A DNA stretch of 64,000 nucleotides from Marisa cornuarietis (Eukaryota; Mollusca; Gastropoda; Architaenioglossa; Ampullariidae), in assembly GCA_004794655.1 (NCBI GenBank), contig SMMW01000540.1, positions 491,001-555,000 on the forward strand, written 5' to 3'. This document shows positions 22,834 to 56,615 of this stretch, in pieces; positions within the stretch are counted from its first letter, which is position 1; every line of letters begins with the position of its first letter. A program made the translations under genes and the position numbers. Under the pieces are notes generated by a model. That model searched no databases. It was given only the letters and a program-made list of their open reading frames with translations, and was not told where the DNA came from.

Positions 22834-23497
22834 CATTCTCTGGTTGTAGAGATCTGTCAGTGTTAACGAAGCGACGGCTGTACGACAAACCATTGCGGGT
22901 GAGATGGATTGGGCTTCAGGATGTGACCCACCCCGCAATTATGCCTCGGAGAAGTCGTAAGTTCAGCTCTTGGCAATGACAAAGGGAGGGAAAGCGGGAG
23001 GTGAAATGGATTCACGTGCGTCGACTGCGGTGTCGGATATTTTAGGGTAACCATCGCATGCGCTTGCGTGCGTGCATCTGTGGTGTGTGCCCATGGGAAT
23101 GTGCATACGCACTCGTGTGTCAGTGCACGAGTCTATGTACGCTAGGTGCCAGGTATATAGAATTAAACACGAAAAAAGAAAAAAAATTAAACAACAAATT
23201 AAATTAAAACGATGCAAAACAAACTGAAGAATAAAAGTGTGATAGAGAGATGGAGGTGTGAAAGAATGCGGGATGTTCCCCATGAATGTCGATGCGTATG
23301 TTCATGAAAGTCTTGCTTTTCTGTGACACCCGACCCTCGACCTCCTGGCAGGTGGGATGGGTGACGTGAGCAAGCGGCCCATGAGCATGGACGTGTCGAG
23401 GAGGAACCAGGGACGGGAACTGTTTCCAAACAGAAACGGACGGCAGCGGCTGGTGGACAATGGCGGAGACCGGGCCGGTCAGCAGGCGGCTGCTTAG
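20576..23497 (+). CDS. Unknown intracellular protein, 397 residues (6 exons)
   Basis: Exons 20576-20966, 21117-21328, 21885-22068, 22532-22685, 22850-22956 and 23352-23497 join with matching phases to a stop, followed by AATAAA at 23588. There is no signal peptide or membrane helix. Residues 1-95 are acidic and Ser/Glu-rich with a run of alanines, probably disordered. A folded part begins near GWFKIHNLPTKLVASL and includes many Trp/Arg residues (KMRRTAFEKWKLVKPRCQAM, YDLIWDHDMTVD). The second half, from HGLAFKGGYPHQVAVTVSG to VRWIGLQDVTHPA, alternates hydrophobic and polar residues as in a beta-rich domain. The tail is basic and Gln/Asn-rich. I do not recognise the family. The ATG was chosen because it opens the frame that splices on; an upstream ATG at 20401 is in another frame. 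Confidence 0.78.
22752..22833 (+). repeat. (GAT)27 microsatellite next to a splice acceptor
   Basis: Fills half of the 164-base intron between exons 4 and 5 of the unknown-protein gene and ends 16 bases before the exon, leaving only CATTCTCTGGTTGTAG as acceptor region. Confidence 0.97.
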
Positions 23498-23587
23498 AAC
23501 TCACAGCGTCTTGCCTGCTGAACCACTCAACGAGTGAAAGAGACTGCACTGGCTCACACACATCACAAGACGCGATGGGTTGCTTGT

Positions 23588-23593
23588 AATAAA
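23588..23593 (+). terminator. Polyadenylation signal of the unknown-protein gene
   Basis: AATAAA lies 91 bases after the stop codon. Confidence 0.6.
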
Positions 23594-24282
23594 CCGCCCT
23601 TCATTACCAAAAAAAACAAATATTTGTAGTAATAAAATGCTGTAGATGACGTTTCATTTATAAATTTAAATTGGAAACATGAAGCAATAGGACAGTAGGT
23701 TTCTATAGTAGCGTAATTAGGGATGTCATTTCAAACTCTCACCCCGAAAGGTAGACAACTTTGATGTAGAAACGTGATGGAAATCTTATATTTAGAGGTC
23801 GTATAGTGTAGAAAACTTGAAAATTGCATTTTCCGCGAGAATGTTTCTTCTTTTGCTGGGCTTTCAAAGGGAAAGGATAAAAAAATGGTCGGGAAATTCT
23901 TTCAAAAAAATTCATGCATTTTCTCTTGAGTACCAAATATGCCACAAGGCACTCAATCACTCACTCTAATGCTCACTCACTCAATCAGGCACGCACCAAC
24001 ACACACACACACACACACAGAGGAGAATATATAATCCATGCATTTCTTCTCTGCGTCTCCGCTGTTACCCGACTGTTATCTGTGACGTCACCGAAGGTGC
24101 ACGTGGTTAACAAGCTTTAATTATGTCGATTTACACACTTCTACAGGTTATGCAGACCTGCCATGTTTTGATTTAGAATGCATCGCGTAATCGTCAGTTT
24201 GGAAAGACATGATTGACAGGAACATTAATGACCAGGTAGAGGAGCTGAGAGCGCATACTGTGCAACACAACCTGTGTACAGC

Positions 24283-24336
24283 ATATATATATATATATAT
24301 GTGTGTGTCTGTGTAATTTTGTATATATATATATAT

Positions 24337-24391
<55 letters not shown>
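24283..24391 (+). repeat. Compound (TA)n (TG)n (TA)n (TG)n (AG)n microsatellite
   Basis: Successive TA, TG, TA, TG and AG dinucleotide tracts with a short unique spacer. Confidence 0.95.
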
Positions 24392-24393
<2 letters not shown>

Positions 24394-26960
24394 ATAACTC
24401 GTCCACAGTATTATGTGGTACACAGTCCTTTTCTTTCTTCTTTGTTGTCAAGTCAGTGCATGCAATATGTAAGCTGCACACTTCACAATACATGAACTTT
24501 TACAGCTATATATCCGACTACATAATCTACTGACCAGAATTTAAAACAGGGTTAGCCCCTGGAATAGACTGCATCAGTACCTTGATTTCCATTTCGTGTC
24601 AAATAAAAGTGACCATAAATGTTTGCAGCAGCTAGTGACACTTTTATGTCTGGCAAACAACAGGCGTGGACTAGTGGAGCCTGGCTGGTTTTGTTTTTCA
24701 TCAACGCGACAGTTACAGCCTGTATCGTATGGAGTGCATGGCGGATCTCAGAGTTTCACGTCGATGTTGTCTCCTGGCACCCAACCATAAGGCCAGGTGC
24801 ACAAACACATCACTAGACGCTAGCTGCAGAGTCAGTGTGAGGAGGTCAAAGCATCAAAACAGTTTAGCTGACTTCTATACGCTTTCCATTACCCTGCCTA
24901 AAATTTAGACTCTCTCCATTTCAAACGACGTTAGTTTACTCATTTCGATGCATTCGAGAGTGTGTCCTGCTAATAAACCTCTTAGGACATAACTCAAGGA
25001 GCCGACATGTTTCTTTCAACTTGCCTCCTCCTCCTTCTGCATCTGTGCCGCTTAATTGCGCATGTCCATGTCTTCTACACCTCATTTTTATGCCCACTTT
25101 TTTCCATTCATTGTTGAACTAGAGCACATTCCCATATTCAAATTGCCCAGTGGGACAAATAAAGTTGGTCATTGTCATTGTCATAACCTGGCTTAGCTTT
25201 CAAGAAAGTACCCTTTCGTAAAGGAGGAACGAGGTACTGATGAAATACCGCAAGGTATGTTTTTAGGTATGTTCCACCAAGAAGCAAGTTACCTGAAAGA
25301 TTGATGAAACTGAAAATCAGTTTGAGTTCGAGCAATGGCGTATCTCTACCAGAAGGGTGGGGAACCTTTTTTTCCTCCAAGTGCCATTTCGATATTTATA
25401 ACATCATTCGTACAAAATTAAATTTTATCCTGGTCTGTTTGGTCAAGCTGTAATTTCGCCACAATAACACGTTTGTAACGGGTACAAACCCAGCCTGCTT
25501 TGCACTGGTGTCCTCTGTCACCTTTTTTTAAATTAAGCGCGTGAAAACTATGCTCTGCTACTATAAAAAGGCATCGCGAAATCACTGTTTCAGTCTGTAA
25601 AATTTATGTTCATAATTAAAAAGTTTCTAGTTCATGACTATTTAATACACACCTACCTCCTCCTGATGGAGGAATTCCTGGCATTTACAAAGTGTCTACA
25701 CACAGACATGCTTGCACGTGCACAAATAAACTCATAAACCCAAACTAGTTTTTACCCGCCAAAGCTTTGTCCTTTGCTCATCCTTTGGAAATCCATGAAA
25801 GGATAATGCTAGACATTTTTAAGTCTAAACAGTACAGTAAGGTACTAAACAATGTCGATGATAATTTTTTTATTACATGAGCCGACATGGCCGAAGAACG
25901 CTACCCGTATCAACATTCGACATCAAACCGGAAGTGGTCTACCCTCGTCCTGGGGTTAAGGTCACATGCATCGTAAGTCTCATAATTCTCCAAAAATAGT
26001 CCTCGTAGGCCGCAGACAGTTGATGTGTCCTGTCTATTCCGTAACAGACGCTTACTTGCTTGTCCCTCAAAATTTACATTATTGTGATTATATATAAAAA
26101 TTTTAATTGCTTTGAAAAAAAACTCATTTAGTGAACTCTGCCCTTGCCTTGTCGGGCCGGACTGACCGTTCTCCACTTGGACAAGATACAGTGTTTTTCT
26201 TTTTTCTCTGTGCAATAATGAAGGATATTTTATAATATTATAGTTCGTAAAAGAAGTTATTGTATTTGGAGAATGTAGTTCAGCGTGCATTTCAGAACTA
26301 CGAAATATTCGTCATAATTCTTGAAAATTTAATGGCTTAGAAAATCAAGACATAATGCATTAATTTACATTAGTCTGGTTATTTCAACGAGTTGAGATTA
26401 AAAGTGTGTAGGAGTGAAATGAGCAAATAGGATGTCTGCCAAGAATCAGCTAAAGTGCAAAATCATGTATTCAGACACAGAGATGAAAATTATCTACTTC
26501 TCTGATGAGATCGGAATTGAATCCCGCTGTTTGCTGTCAATATTCAATGTTTTTCATTTCTACGTGGATGTGTTATTATTGCAGGAGTGTTTGCGTAAAA
26601 AAAGAAAAGTCTTTCACTTTAGATAACGGAAGTGTTTTCCTCGATTACTCATATGGTAAACTCATTATTGTGCAGATCTGGTAATTTTCCCGTAAAATGT
26701 CATTCAGGATTGTTGAGTTCATCAGAGCATGTGGTCCTTCACTCAAAGGCAGTATTATCATCTCCACGGGGCTGGTAGCAGTAATTTCAGCCATAAAAAT
26801 CTGTTAGCTGTCCACAATAACTTCGGCCACGATTTATGTTTCTTTTTTTATGAAATTTGACTCTAACCTATAATAAAACATTTACATTTACTGTTAAATA
26901 ACTTCTTGTTGTGACACTTGAAAAAGTGAAAGGCAGATGTTCAGAAGGAGGAAGTGCACT

Positions 26961-26962
<2 letters not shown>

Positions 26963-27028
<66 letters not shown>
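26963..27028 (+). repeat. (CA)n microsatellite
   Basis: About 32 uninterrupted CA units. Confidence 0.97.
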
Positions 27029-27029
<1 letters not shown>

Positions 27030-27566
27030 GTACACAAAAACGGTCGCGCACCCACAAGCGCTATAGTGAACGTGTGAGGTCGTCAGATATGAAAATAGTT
27101 GTCAGGATGAGCTGTGACTGTAAAAAGATTAATAAAAAGGCAATAACATTTGTGTGCGGAAAATACTGTAAAAAAACAAAACACAAGAGAAGATGAATAA
27201 AGACACAACGTTTTATTCGTGCTCTGCACCAAGTTGCCTGGCAACGCAGTTATTTAGAGCTGCGAGAAATGTCCACGTCCCTTTCATGGCTGGAAACTGA
27301 ATCTTGATGAATCTGTTTGTAATTATTCCGGCAAAATAAAGCAATCTTTCCTCACCAAGGACAAATACCTCGCAGGTGCAACACATTTCTGTTCATCAAA
27401 ACAATCCCCTGTCTTTATATTTGTCATCTACATGCCGACACGTGCGATAACGTTTTTTATATAGACATACTTTATATGAAGTGTACAAAATTATTTTCAT
27501 ACAATGATATTGCTATAGACAACTCATCACGACTTTGAACACGCTATAAAATATTGTAATGAAATG

Positions 27567-27567
27567 T

Positions 27568-27635
<68 letters not shown>

Positions 27636-27637
27636 TC
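27567..27637 (+). repeat. (CTTT)n microsatellite
   Basis: About 17 CTTT units. Confidence 0.97.
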
Positions 27638-28258
27638 ACTCATTCTTTCATTGTCAGTTGCGCAAGATGCGAAGCAAAAGAAATTATTAAATTTTCTACA
27701 AAATTCTGTGCATGGATATTTATGATCACAGATTGATTTATGTATGTATAATTAATGTATAATTACACAACTGGCACCGTCAACTGCATCAAAAATGCTT
27801 GTAGTCCTCTGACATCTATCACAGACGATGGTGATGCGTGGAAAGTCGACAAAATTCGCAGGAGCGAGCGGGACACGAACACGCCACAGGGAAAAGCTTT
27901 CATGCTGCTTGTATTAGTTCTACCTGTTGTCAGAAGGTATGTACAGGACCAACGTCCAGGTGAAAGTAGCTTCGTCATCCTATAACAATTTATATCAACT
28001 GTGACAGGAATGTTCACAAAATTGTTGGCTACTCTAAGTATATTCACAACCTTCTATAGAAACTCACCTTAAAAGTTCTTTGACTAGGATGGATTTTTAC
28101 ATTTTATGTCAGTAGAGTAATTTAATTGCAAAATGTTTTTTAATGATGAAGCTCTCGTTAAAAACTGATTTTACAGACATGTCAGCAAGTTTCTAAGCAT
28201 TTAGCCAGAGATGCAAGACAAGCAACACACTTCCTAAAAGTACACATGCACACGAAGC

Positions 28259-28300
<42 letters not shown>
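28259..28300 (+). repeat. (CA)n microsatellite
   Basis: About 20 CA units, followed by short AG and CA-rich tracts. Confidence 0.95.
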
Positions 28301-28306
<6 letters not shown>

Positions 28307-28422
28307 GAGAGACACACGCATGCACATACACATAGTTTCACTGAGACATACCCACACATCCCCCCACACGCTCTCTCTCACACAGACATCCACACATCCG
28401 ACAAGTGAAGCGAACGAGCCTT

Positions 28423-28423
<1 letters not shown>

Positions 28424-28485
<62 letters not shown>
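28424..28485 (+). repeat. (CA)n microsatellite
   Basis: About 30 uninterrupted CA units. Confidence 0.97.
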
Positions 28486-28487
<2 letters not shown>

Positions 28488-29509
28488 CGATATGAAGATG
28501 TGGACACTCACCCGAACACTTGTGCTCAGATGAAAAATATTTCCACGTACAAACACAGACACGGAGGTACCGATTGTCAATAATGCCAAGCGTTTTCATA
28601 TGAATTTCTTCTAAAATAGACAAAGTTCTATATCGCTCACTGCTGACAGGATCTGCGACATTTATACACTTTGCCCAACATAAATCAGAAAGAATGTGCC
28701 ATTGCTAAGATCTGACAGCACTGACTACAACTAGACACAAATATTCTGGGTGCTGCCTTATACACTACAGGCTATCACACACAGCAAAACAAATGTGGGA
28801 TTGGAATGGTAGGAAACTATTCATCACATGATAGTTAATTAACGCCCTCATTGTTGGTCACCCATCAGCATCAGCCTGTTTGCTGACATATGCTTGCTCA
28901 AAGTTCTTTTCTCTTTGATATCATGGGTTTGGAATGTTCCTTGCATAAAAAGTACTTGAGTGGTCGCTGTTAAAGCTGTCGAAAGCTTCACCAAGTGTCT
29001 CCATTTAGCACCCTTCAAGAAAAAAGTATTTTCAGGTGTTGGCTGGATCGTCCGATGCAACATCTGGATGCATCACCCGAGACACACCTGACAGGACACA
29101 CGGCTTCCGTCACAGATAATTATAGTTAGCATTAATAGGATGAAAGAACTGTCAGATAACTGCCCTTGGGAAACCATAATCTGACCCTACAGTTTCCTAT
29201 AGTCATTGCTAGCCTGTTAACTGGTCAAAAGTAGGAACAACGGAAACAACCCGTTGGTTTTTTTTTAACACAGGGAATGATCTGATCAATCTTTTCCGTG
29301 CCAATCAGTCCCAATGCAATGATAAGTGGCAATGATGGGTCAAGGCCTTAACACCATTGATATTTGTTCAGACTTTATCACTTTCCTGTAAGGAACGTCT
29401 TTGTCTAGGCGTCGGTAATAGAACTTTCTTGAAATTTTCAAAGAAACACCTCGCCTTACCTGTTGAGCGCCGTTTTTTCCCCCGAGGGGACGGCGCCAAG
29501 TGATTGGCA

Positions 29510-50476
<20,967 letters not shown>

Positions 50477-50698
50477 CTGTGGACAGACAATCCGTCAGGG
50501 GGGGGGGGGCAATGTAGCGGAAGTCACTTGGAACGCTAACTACATCACGAACACGCATGTCAGCTTGTCACGTGACATTTTATAAACATCCTACGCAGCT
50601 AGTGGTGCTGCAGCTGGGCCCAGGCCGCTAGCTGGATGGTTAATGTCTAGCAGTCAATGAAACTAAAACTTACGAGTTTTAACAGTTTCTTAGTCAGC

Positions 50699-50837
<139 letters not shown>

Positions 50838-51289
50838 AACGAGGATTAGAGAGTGCCTGTGAGAAGTCGCAGCTTGTGAGCGGGTGGCGGAGGTTTTTGC
50901 TGTCAGCAGCAGTTTGTAACTTTGTTAATTGTTTCCAGGGCTCGCGGCTGCCAGAGACCAACGAGGTGGGCTTCGGGAATTCGTGCTGAGAAAGTGAATC
51001 GAAACTTCAATTTCTGCCCTCAGCCATGGAGTCGTGTGAAGGTTGTGAAGATTAGCGAGGGGAAGCAAGTAAGAAACTCTGTGTGTGCGTGTGTATGCGA
51101 GCGAGGGTGCGTGTGCGTGAGTGCGCGTGCATATGTGTGTATGCATATACGCCTATGTGTATATGTATGTGTTCGTGTGAGTGTGTGCGCGCATGTGTTT
51201 ATATATATATGAGTTTGTATGTGTATACATGTGTTTGTAAGCGCGCATATTTGTTGTGCGTGCCTGTGTGTATATGTGTGAGTTCCTAT

Positions 51290-51390
51290 GTGTGTGTGTG
51301 TGAATGTGTGTGTGTGTGTGTGTGTGTGTGTGTTCATGGATGGCAGTGAGTTTCTTGTGAATGTAGGTGCACGCTTTCGCGTATTACTAC

Positions 51391-51440
<50 letters not shown>

Positions 51441-51493
51441 CATGGATGGGATTGAGTTGCTAGTGAATGTAGGTGCATGCTTTCCTGTATTAC

Positions 51494-51539
<46 letters not shown>
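51290..51539 (+). repeat. Three (TG)n arrays within a repeated 110-bp unit
   Basis: TG tracts near 51290-51331, 51394-51439 and 51497-51539. The spacers share TTCATGGATGG, TGAATGTAGGTGCA(C/T)GCTTTC and GTATTACTACTGTG, so a segment including array and spacer was duplicated, not only the dinucleotide. Confidence 0.9.
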
Positions 51540-51540
<1 letters not shown>

Positions 51541-54218
51541 AATTCATTCAGTAGCCCAAAGCAGGAAGATGTCAAATCATTTTTTGTCTTAGAATGTATA
51601 AAACTAAGATCCTAAGGATGGTTTTCTCCACCTCTGTATGTGGTGGTGTCTCGATGAGAACCCTGCAATGTTAAGATTTTTGTTACTTTTTAATGTTTCA
51701 CGATTTTTCAGGCTAAGTTCTTTGCTTTGGCTTGTTGGCCAGTCAAGAGGAGAAACAGTGGTGCAGGCTGCTAAAAACCTCTCTCGCCATGTTTTTCGTT
51801 TGAATAGCCTCGGTGCAAGCTCGTCACTTGAGATCGATCGCTGTCAGCAGAAAATCGAGATCGATTTTCGCTTTCAGTCTATTTTAATCTTGCATTTCGA
51901 GTGCAAGAAAGATGATTGGACCCATTCCTCTGAAAAATTGTATTCTTTCCTCTCTCCATTCTGCACACATTGCGAACTTTCGATACCTTGTGAACCAAGG
52001 CAGAAAAAAATAGTCTCTGCAGCTTGTGAACGACACACACGGAAGAGTAGAAGGATGTGGGAGGGGGAGAGAGAATTAAGCAGCCTCTCGACGAAAAAAA
52101 AAAGCCAATAGCGTTGATTCTATTATTGAGTTAAAAGAATGTATTTCATGATCGAGTTTTTTTTCATCTCTTTTGTTCTCAGATCACTCCACCCCGCCCC
52201 CATACACACACCGATCCCTCCACCCACACACACACACACACACCGATCCCTCCACCACCACCCCCCCCACACACACACACCGATCGGGCGTTTACACTCT
52301 CGAGCATTCGAGGAAGACTTGCGATGCTGTCATCTGTCTGATTATCTCCATACATCGCTACACATACTGTCGAGGGGTTAGACTTGTGTTATAAGAACTA
52401 ACCTGCTGTTGTTACAGAGAAATATGAAGCAGACCACTGACCAGTGTTTTAAAAGATCTCATAACCGACATCTAATGAGGCTGTGTGGTAGGAGATCAGT
52501 GATAACGACTGTTGACGTCGCCGCAGTCGCCCACTCCTACTCACCTGTCTGGTTACACCTGTGAGGCTCATACCGAGGCCCCAGTCAGCCGAGCGCCACG
52601 TTAAAAATTACAATCACTCAGTATAATTATTAGAGATCATTGCCGGCTTATTACATTTTAACCATTTTATCGTTTATTTGAACAGCTGTGATTGGCTTTT
52701 GGATTCCTGAGATCATATGGCAAAAAAAAAAAAATTAAAAACAAAAACAACAACAAAATAATAATTTGGTACGGTCACTCTTTGATTCTAATAATTAATC
52801 GTTGCGAACATATTTCTGATTTTATTATTTCCTTTTCGTCCTTCTAGCAACCCTTTTATTTAATGATTATATCCTGATTTGTTTCCATTTGACTTTCATT
52901 CAGAATTTATTATCTATGATGTGATGTTGAAACTTAAATGGAAATTTCCATCACTTATCTCATTGATATGCTATGTCAGTGATTTGATCTAATATCTACC
53001 TTAGACCTCTTTCTCCCTCGGACTTGAAGTATGTCAGTTCTTGCATATTTTAGTCTATTGCTTTTTAATGTAATAACACCAAATGTAATGGGCTTCGACC
53101 TCAAGATCACAAAGTCCAAGTCTGTGTGAGAATCACTCGCCTACGATGCCGTCTGCAAGGTATTATTTCCTGGTGACTCAGTTGGCTTGTCTGGTAGCTA
53201 CTTAGCTTAAGGCGTAGAGACAACAAAATCATCCATTGTAAACTAGAAATGCAAACCACTGACCGTAACATTCTGCGAAGAAAATGTTGTAGGAGTAGTT
53301 TACCTGTAACACCTGCAGCCATCGCGGGTTGGAGAGTTTCGCTGGTGGCGGGGACACGACCCGGACTAAAGAGCCCAGCCCCTGGCCAAGGTCTCCTCCT
53401 TGCACTAAACCTCTCTTTCTATCATCACCAATATTGCATGGTCTGCAACGCTCCACCTCATCGTAAACCTCTTGTTCCCACAACTACCAACCTTGCATGG
53501 ACTGCAACGACAGCGACTGCACGCGACACCGTCCAAGCCATTGCTCACGGGAGGGTTTGGTTTTTTTTTTTTTTTTTTTGCTTGGTATGAGTAAGCTTGC
53601 CTCACACGCCCATCTGTACAGTATTACCGTAAATATGGCAACAAGAGGGATCTCCCAGACTAATTCCTTGTAGTGATTGCGTCAGTGTTTATTCCATGCA
53701 ATGATTATGCGAATCAGAGAATTGGTGTGGTTCCTGCAAACTTGCAGACTTGACTTTTAAGGTATCGTCAATGAGTCGGCAGCCAGTTCTTAAAGTGCAG
53801 AGTCTGAGGCCGCCCTCGATGAACACGCACTATGCACTATACGGGGTTAACGAGCGGAGAAAGTTGCAGTGTAACCCTTATGGACATAAATATTTCTCCG
53901 TCATGCATTTCTGTTAGTCTTCCACTGTTCTTACTATTCCTGAAGGTGTGGGGTTTAAATTTACATGTAAAGTGTCTAGTACTTATGCACGTTGAGTGTT
54001 AAATCTCTCAGCCCCAGACCTACAGATTTATTTATATTTTGTAAGCTGCCAGGAAATTCTGAGTCATATCGACCGAGCTCAGCCATAACAAACAGCCAGT
54101 GACAGAATGTATGCTGGCGTCTGTCTCTGGCTCCATCGATGTAGACGTGGAAAATTAACTCTGACGAATCGTCTGGGATGGAAGATGCGAGGAAACACTT
54201 TGGCGTTTCAGAAGAAAT

Positions 54219-54227
54219 AATAATAAT

Positions 54228-54259
<32 letters not shown>

Positions 54260-54260
54260 C
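54219..54260 (+). repeat. (AAT)n (AAC)n microsatellite
   Basis: Short AAT tract followed by about eleven AAC units. Confidence 0.95.
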
Positions 54261-54459
54261 GCCAGCTGGACAAAACTCTGAAAGGAAAAGCATCTAGAAC
54301 AGGACATGTTGGTCAGACCTGCAACATGAACAGTTCATTCTTACGGTCCTCTTCCCATGAGAAATGACAATGCTAATTATAATATAGATTCGCTCGGATT
54401 GACCAGAAAATGGATTCGTTGGCCTCTTTCCTTCTTTCTTTCTCTGTTTTATATATAGA

Positions 54460-54476
54460 TGTGTGTGTGTGTGTGC

Positions 54477-54537
<61 letters not shown>
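54460..54537 (+). repeat. (TG)n microsatellite
   Basis: About 37 TG units with two CG interruptions. Confidence 0.97.
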
Positions 54538-54538
<1 letters not shown>

Positions 54539-54969
54539 AACATTGTGAGCGTACTTTCAGGACCAGCAGAAGATTGAGAGTTTAACACGCAGATATCCTT
54601 AATGTCGTAAAATGTCTTTCTACTCTATATCATGTCCTTGAAATGCCTTGGGGGGATCAATTCTCCTTGTTCCAGCAAAAACTATTCCAGCCGAAAGTAA
54701 AAATAAAATCATATTTAATCATTAAAAGTCATGTCGCATGTATGTAACCTCAAACATTTTATCATTAGCGAAACCAGGTAAATATTAAAATTTTAAGAGT
54801 TATCGAAGTTTCGATAAAGAAGTTGTGGTTCGTTTCGTGTTTTATATTTTCAGTATCATCTGACAGTTTTATTCTGGGAAGTAGAGCAGGCTACCTGAGA
54901 TACCCTCGTGACATTGTCCTTGAAAAGAACAATACACAGGACCTCACATCCATAATATCATTCGCTGCT

Positions 54970-55187
54970 GTGTGTGCAACGTGTTTGCGCCGTCATGCAC
55001 TGCTTTGTGTGCAACGTGTTTGCGCCGTCATGCACTGCTTTGTGTGCAACGTGTTTGCGCCGTCATGCACTGCTTTGTGTGCAACGTGTTTGCGCCGTCA
55101 TGCACTGCTTTGTGTGCAACGTGTTTGCGCCGTCATGCACTGCTTTGTGTGCAACGTGTTTGCGCCGTCATGCACTGCTTTGTGCAA
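54970..55187 (+). repeat. 35-bp minisatellite, about 6 near-identical copies
   Basis: Unit GTGTGCAACGTGTTTGCGCC then GTCATGCACTGCTTT. Copies are identical apart from the edges, indicating recent expansion. The short Cys/His-rich ORFs across it are repeat artefacts. Confidence 0.97.
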
Positions 55188-56547
55188 TACGTTTGCGTAG
55201 TCAGAAAAATCATTCATTCTGTACTTCATTAACATATCCCAAATAAACTAAACCTGTGAAACAAGAAGACAGTTGTTTTTATAGGAATATAACTCTAATA
55301 TTAGAATAATAAATTTATAATAATTAATTACTATAATATACTAATCACTATTTCATCATGATAACCCTATTGTAACATGATAAATAATGTTTAAGAACAA
55401 TAAAGTTTAATAATAATAACAAGAACAATAGTAAAAATCACTTGTCCGCATGATAGATCCTGTTTCAAAATGTTAAATCCTATTTCAATCAAAAATTACA
55501 ATTCCAATTAAAATCAGAAAATTCTTCTACGAAGGAAACCCTCTTCACTCAAATGTACTCTTGTCCTACCGTCTTCTATCGCCTCTCAATCTTCACGACT
55601 CTTTCTTTCGTTCTTTCTTTGAGCAGCTGACATCATTAATAACATGAGTTTGTTCAAGCTAGAAACGCCCCCACACATTTTACATCCAGTCCATTGCGTG
55701 CTCACGTGACCACTGACAATCTCTCGACTTGCCTGACGCTCCGAGTGCTGACCCCTAGTCTGGTTCGCTCCCCCCGAGCCGGTCAGCTCCAGTCAAATCA
55801 CCACCTTCTACTTTCAGTGGACGCTCACAAGATTGCCCCCTTGCCTTGTCAGGGCGGTGGGGAGGAAAGGGTGTACATCGCAGTGGGCCACAGGCGGTCT
55901 GTTGGTCTTTGAGATGCCCATTCCAGACCAATCATCAGGCCTGGTTCCTGAGTGGCGTCTTCAATCACGACAGCCGACAATGACCATTTCAGACCGCTCA
56001 TCAGCAGCATCTTAAATCATTCCAGTCCATGATGATCTTGGTGTTCAGTACAGACTGTGTGTGTGTGTGTTTGTGGGTGTGCTGGCGCGCGCGTGTGTGT
56101 GATGAACAGGAGCGAGGGAAAGGGGAAGAGAGAAATGGAACGAACGAATTTGTGCGAAAGCAGTCAAACTGTGTTCTGTACGAAAAACAATTTTCTTCCT
56201 TTCTCCTTCTCTCTTTTATTCCCCCCTCCACTGCCACCCCACCCCTCAATCCCCAGTCACTCCAGACTCCTTAATTCATGGAGTTTTCGCCAGATCACAT
56301 TCTCGCGGAGAGGTCTGTCTCCCTGAGGACAACTTGGGTAAAGTAGGAGATAATGGTCTAGTCTGGATGTTAGCTGCAAAGCTTACCCCACTCTCGACGT
56401 GAATATAACTCAGCGACAACTGAGCAGGACAGATCCTTATAGGGACACTAGACCCACTACATCTCCCTGTGTATGGAGAGGAACAAAAATATTACTGCTC
56501 TTGCTACCAGGTTCCAAGATCTACAATCAGCACTTAAGACATCTGTT

Positions 56548-56548
<1 letters not shown>

Positions 56549-56613
<65 letters not shown>
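56549..56613 (+). repeat. (TG)n microsatellite
   Basis: About 32 uninterrupted TG units. Confidence 0.97.

Positions 56614-56615
<2 letters not shown>

Larger units (their letters stand above)
23600..29509. other. Intergenic stretch without a recognised gene
   Basis: Contains compound microsatellites and AT-rich unique DNA. The open frames present are low in complexity or lack splice borders and coding character. The region separates the plus-strand unknown-protein gene from the 3' end of the minus-strand TRPC gene. Confidence 0.6.

Noticed and set aside
22711..22979. Poly-Asp/poly-His proteins
   Set aside because: Translation of the (GAT)n microsatellite; on the plus strand it lies in an intron of the unknown-protein gene.
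24619..24816. 65-codon ORF with one hydrophobic segment
   Set aside because: No splice context, promoter or family resemblance; within chance for this amount of DNA.
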